Source: Bacteroidota bacterium (GTDB lineage Bacteria > Bacteroidota > Bacteroidia > Bacteroidales > UBA1556). Taken from it: a DNA stretch of 8,739 nt. Position numbers and translations under genes: made by a program. The notes below the pieces were generated by a model. It did no database searches and was not told where the DNA came from. It was given only the letters and a program-made list of their open reading frames with translations. Below, piece by piece: positions 6,605-8,739 of the stretch (position 1 is the first letter of the stretch; each line of letters opens with the position of its first letter). The stretch lies in assembly GCA_003648395.1 (NCBI GenBank), contig QMPB01000154.1, positions 1-8,739 on the forward strand, written 5' to 3'.

Positions 6605-7954
6605 ATGTCAGAAAATAAGAAACAAAGTGATGAGGCAATAATGTTGAAAATCCGAGAGGATCTTCTTACGCCGATGACAAAATTCCCTTTGAGTTATAAA
6701 ATATGGATTGGCTCGCTGCTAACTATTATTGCAGTAGCTATTTGGGGTTATACTATTCAATTACAAAATGGACTAGGTGAAACTGGGATGCGTGATTATG
6801 TATCTTGGGGAGTTTATATAGCCTCATTTGTATTCTTTGTAGCCACGGCACTAGTAGGTATGCTTATATCTGCAGTTGTGGGCCTAGTAGGACAAAAGTG
6901 GATAACTCCAATATCAAGAATTGCAGAAATGATTGCACTTGCTTTTGCAATGGTAGCTGGTATAGCAATTGTTGCAGATATGGGTCGCCCCGACAGAATT
7001 CTTAACCTATTATTTCATGGCCGTTTTCAGTCACCAATTATTTGGGATGTTACAGTGGTTAACTTATATATTTTTATAAGTATTCTATTATTATTCTTAC
7101 CTCTATTACCCGATTTAGGAATAATAAGAAACCATATGAAAAAAGACCTTCCAAAATGGCAATGGAATATGTATAATATTCTTTCATTAGGTTGGGTAGG
7201 AACACCAGGACAGTATAAAATCTTGCATAGTACATTAAGAGTATTATTAATACTAATTGTACCAGTAGCTATGGCTTTACACACAGTAACATCATGGTTA
7301 TCGGCATTAACTTTAAGAGCTGGTTGGGATAGTACTATTTTTGGCCCTTATTATGTAACCGGAGCTTTTGTAGCCGGTGCGGGAGCTGTATTAGTAGCAA
7401 TGTATTTCATTCGCAAAGCTTATAGACTTGAGGATTATATTACTGATTTTCATTTCGATAAAATGGGAAAACTAATGGTTTTAGTTGGACTTGTATATCT
7501 ATATTTTAATATTAATGAGTTCTTAGTTCCTGGTTATAAAATGAAAGCTGCTGATGCTGATCACATCTTTACTCTATTTTCTCTGAATGGTGAATATGGT
7601 GTTATGTTTTGGCTAACTCAAACCTTTGGCTTATTATTACCAATAACTCTTGGCTTGTTCAAGCCTTTCCGTAAGCCTTTCCCAATGATGTTAATTGGTC
7701 TTGCAATTGTAATTGGTGCTTGGTTTAAACGTGTAATTATTATTGTTCCAACAATGATTCATGCTTATTTACCAATTCAAAATGTACCTGAGAGCTTTCA
7801 CCACTACACTCCTACTGGGCTTGAAATTACAGTCACCTTAGGCATTGTTGCTATGGCAGTACTTATTATTAGTATTCTCGTAAAACTATTTCCTGTTATT
7901 TCTCTTTGGGAAATTGCAGAAGAAAAAGGTGTAGATATTCATAAAGATTTATAA
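6605..7954 (+). CDS. NrfD/PsrC-family quinone-interacting membrane subunit
   Basis: This encodes a 449-residue integral membrane protein with about ten hydrophobic helices (roughly 32-54, 68-95, 104-126, 148-170, 207-233, 243-270, 285-305, 330-350, 358-385 and 405-430). Family marks are GMRDYVSWGVYI before helix 2, VADMGRPDR (123-131) after helix 3, and HTVTSW (226-231) followed by GWDSTIFGPYYVTGAF. These are the segments that recur in NrfD, PsrC, DsrP and ActC/ActF proteins. Ten helices put it nearer to the ActC-like members than to the eight-helix PsrC. Such proteins bind menaquinol or menaquinone at the periplasmic side and pass electrons to or from the iron-sulfur subunit; some may also move protons. 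Asp125 and His226 are candidates for functional polar residues, by analogy. It starts 41 bp after the iron-sulfur gene and ends 22 bp before the cytochrome gene. The first 31 residues are charged and cytoplasmic. Confidence 0.92.
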   Translation: MSENKKQSDEAIMLKIREDLLTPMTKFPLSYKIWIGSLLTIIAVAIWGYTIQLQNGLGETGMRDYVSWGVYIASFVFFVATALVGMLISAVVGLVGQKWITPISRIAEMIALAFAMVAGIAIVADMGRPDRILNLLFHGRFQSPIIWDVTVVNLYIFISILLLFLPLLPDLGIIRNHMKKDLPKWQWNMYNILSLGWVGTPGQYKILHSTLRVLLILIVPVAMALHTVTSWLSALTLRAGWDSTIFGPYYVTGAFVAGAGAVLVAMYFIRKAYRLEDYITDFHFDKMGKLMVLVGLVYLYFNINEFLVPGYKMKAADADHIFTLFSLNGEYGVMFWLTQTFGLLLPITLGLFKPFRKPFPMMLIGLAIVIGAWFKRVIIIVPTMIHAYLPIQNVPESFHHYTPTGLEITVTLGIVAMAVLIISILVKLFPVISLWEIAEEKGVDIHKDL

Positions 7955-7976
7955 TTAAGAGATAAAACAAGATACA

Positions 7977-8739
7977 ATGAATAAATTAAGTAAAATATTA
8001 AGTTTTGTAAGCATTAGCCTCTTAATTTTGACTAATGTACAAGCCCAAGATTGGAATATTACTGCGGAGCAGAAAGATATGAAACTTGGTGTTGCTTTTA
8101 ATGAAGATACCCAAGATGCAGGAAATACCATTTTTAAGAAGAGCTGTAAGATGTGTCATGGTGATATAAATATTGCTGCTACAAATGATAGAGAATTACC
8201 TTTAGCACCAAACTTAGGAGCTACTGATTGGCAAAAAGCTAATACTGATGGCGAAATATTTACCAAAATATCCAATGGTAAAGGCGGAATGCCTCCTTTT
8301 AGCGGAAGTTTGTCTGATGATGACCGTTGGAAAATCATTGCTTTTATACGATCAAGCTATAGCGATTACACTCCTCCAGTTACTGATGCTACTGCTGATA
8401 CAAAACCTAAAACACCAAAGTTTGAAGGTGAAATTAAAGATATAGAAGCAACTTATGATGATGAATTAAATAGTTTTATTGTAAGGATTATTGCAGTTGA
8501 TGCTGATGGACATCCAGCTAAAGCTCAAGGTATAAAACTTGACTTTTTTGTAAAACGTTACTTTGGTGATATGGCACTTTTTGAAGGAGAGCGATCAAAT
8601 GAAGATGGTGAAGTTATTATTGAAGCTGGCAAACTAAAAGCTGATAAAGATGGTAATATCTCAATTATTGCTCGCACAAGCGACAAAGCAATAGTTTCAG
8701 AAAAAACTATTACTATTGGATATTCTGAAGAATGGAACA
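7977..8739 (+). CDS. Monoheme cytochrome c fused to an Ig-like domain (partial)
   Basis: This is an open frame of 254 codons with no stop before the window end, so the C-terminus is missing. A Sec signal peptide (about 1-23, cut near VQA|QDWN) precedes a class-I cytochrome c domain at about 47-126. The heme site is Cys57-Lys-Met-Cys60-His61, and Met105 in KGGMPPFSG is the likely sixth iron ligand. A Pro/Thr-rich linker (131-148) leads to a beta-rich, Ig-like domain from about 150, with VDADGHPA (174-181), FFVKRYFG (190-197), and NEDGEV and DKDGNIS turns. There is no lipobox, so any anchor would lie downstream, perhaps a membrane helix. It probably accepts electrons from, or donates them to, the iron-sulfur/NrfD pair. 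The ATG at 7977 is supported by the signal peptide, 22 bp after the previous stop codon. The exact partner is unknown. Confidence 0.88.
   Translation, partial: MNKLSKILSFVSISLLILTNVQAQDWNITAEQKDMKLGVAFNEDTQDAGNTIFKKSCKMCHGDINIAATNDRELPLAPNLGATDWQKANTDGEIFTKISNGKGGMPPFSGSLSDDDRWKIIAFIRSSYSDYTPPVTDATADTKPKTPKFEGEIKDIEATYDDELNSFIVRIIAVDADGHPAKAQGIKLDFFVKRYFGDMALFEGERSNEDGEVIIEAGKLKADKDGNISIIARTSDKAIVSEKTITIGYSEEWN

Larger units (their letters stand above)
5622..8739 (+). other. Probable redox operon: Fe-S protein, NrfD, cytochrome c
   Basis: Three genes run in the same direction with gaps of 41 and 22 bp and no hairpin terminator between them, so co-transcription is likely. Together they could carry electrons between membrane menaquinone (NrfD-type subunit), periplasmic iron-sulfur clusters and a periplasmic c-type heme. 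The unit is cut at the window edge, and further genes, perhaps a catalytic or multiheme subunit, may follow. The order and the cytochrome partner recall a reduced version of alternative complex III, but also fit respiratory reductase modules such as Nrf or Mcc. Confidence 0.7.

Noticed and set aside
6805..7284. Short frames on both strands inside the NrfD gene
   Set aside because: The NrfD frame is continuous with typical helices and motifs; the alternatives have no family features.
8156..8445. Short frames of 60 and 65 codons within the cytochrome c gene
   Set aside because: The frame starting at 7977 carries the signal peptide, heme site and axial Met and stays open to the window end, so these are shadows of it.

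Overview
The window looks like chromosomal DNA of an AT-rich member of the Bacteroidota, probably an anaerobe or facultative anaerobe. The evidence is the low GC content by eye, TAnnTTTG-type -7 promoter elements ahead of several genes, the lack of clear Shine-Dalgarno sequences, a CarboxypepD_reg-like exported protein and a DUF2116-type zinc-ribbon protein. The first two of these protein families, and the promoter type, are characteristic of this phylum. I cannot name a genus. I see no tRNA, rRNA, CRISPR array, insertion sequence or other mobile element.

Layout, left to right. (1) 103-2694 (+) encodes a large MscS-family mechanosensitive channel behind its own promoter. (2) It converges, across a short gap holding an AT-rich hairpin, on 2734-4245 (-), an exported protein with an N-terminal carboxypeptidase-regulatory-like domain and no visible TonB-dependent barrel. 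(3) A 113-bp divergent intergenic region with two outward-facing -7-like elements in an inverted repeat separates it from 4359-4733 (+), a small zinc-ribbon protein. (4) 4742-5377 (-) encodes a NarL/FixJ-type response regulator without a kinase next to it. (5) After 244 bp of divergent intergenic DNA with overlapping inverted repeats comes a rightward operon: 5622-6563, a Tat-exported four-cluster iron-sulfur protein; 6605-7954, an NrfD/PsrC-family ten-helix membrane subunit; and 7977 to the window end, a monoheme cytochrome c fused to an Ig-like domain and cut by the window edge.

The operon is the most interesting part. An iron-sulfur protein plus NrfD plus cytochrome c is the electron-transfer part of complexes such as alternative complex III, Nrf, Psr and Mcc, in which a ten-helix or eight-helix protein exchanges electrons with the quinone pool and the iron-sulfur subunit carries them at the periplasmic face. 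No molybdopterin or multiheme catalytic subunit lies in the window, so the terminal reaction is unknown; it may be encoded beyond 8739. The iron-sulfur subunit has lost one cysteine in motif I (Ala95) and the equivalent one in motif IV (Ser219). These motifs jointly bind one cluster pair, so the loss looks coordinated. It also carries a lipobox-like site inside the Tat signal, followed by an acidic stretch. Whether the response regulator encoded divergently controls this operon is a reasonable but untested guess.
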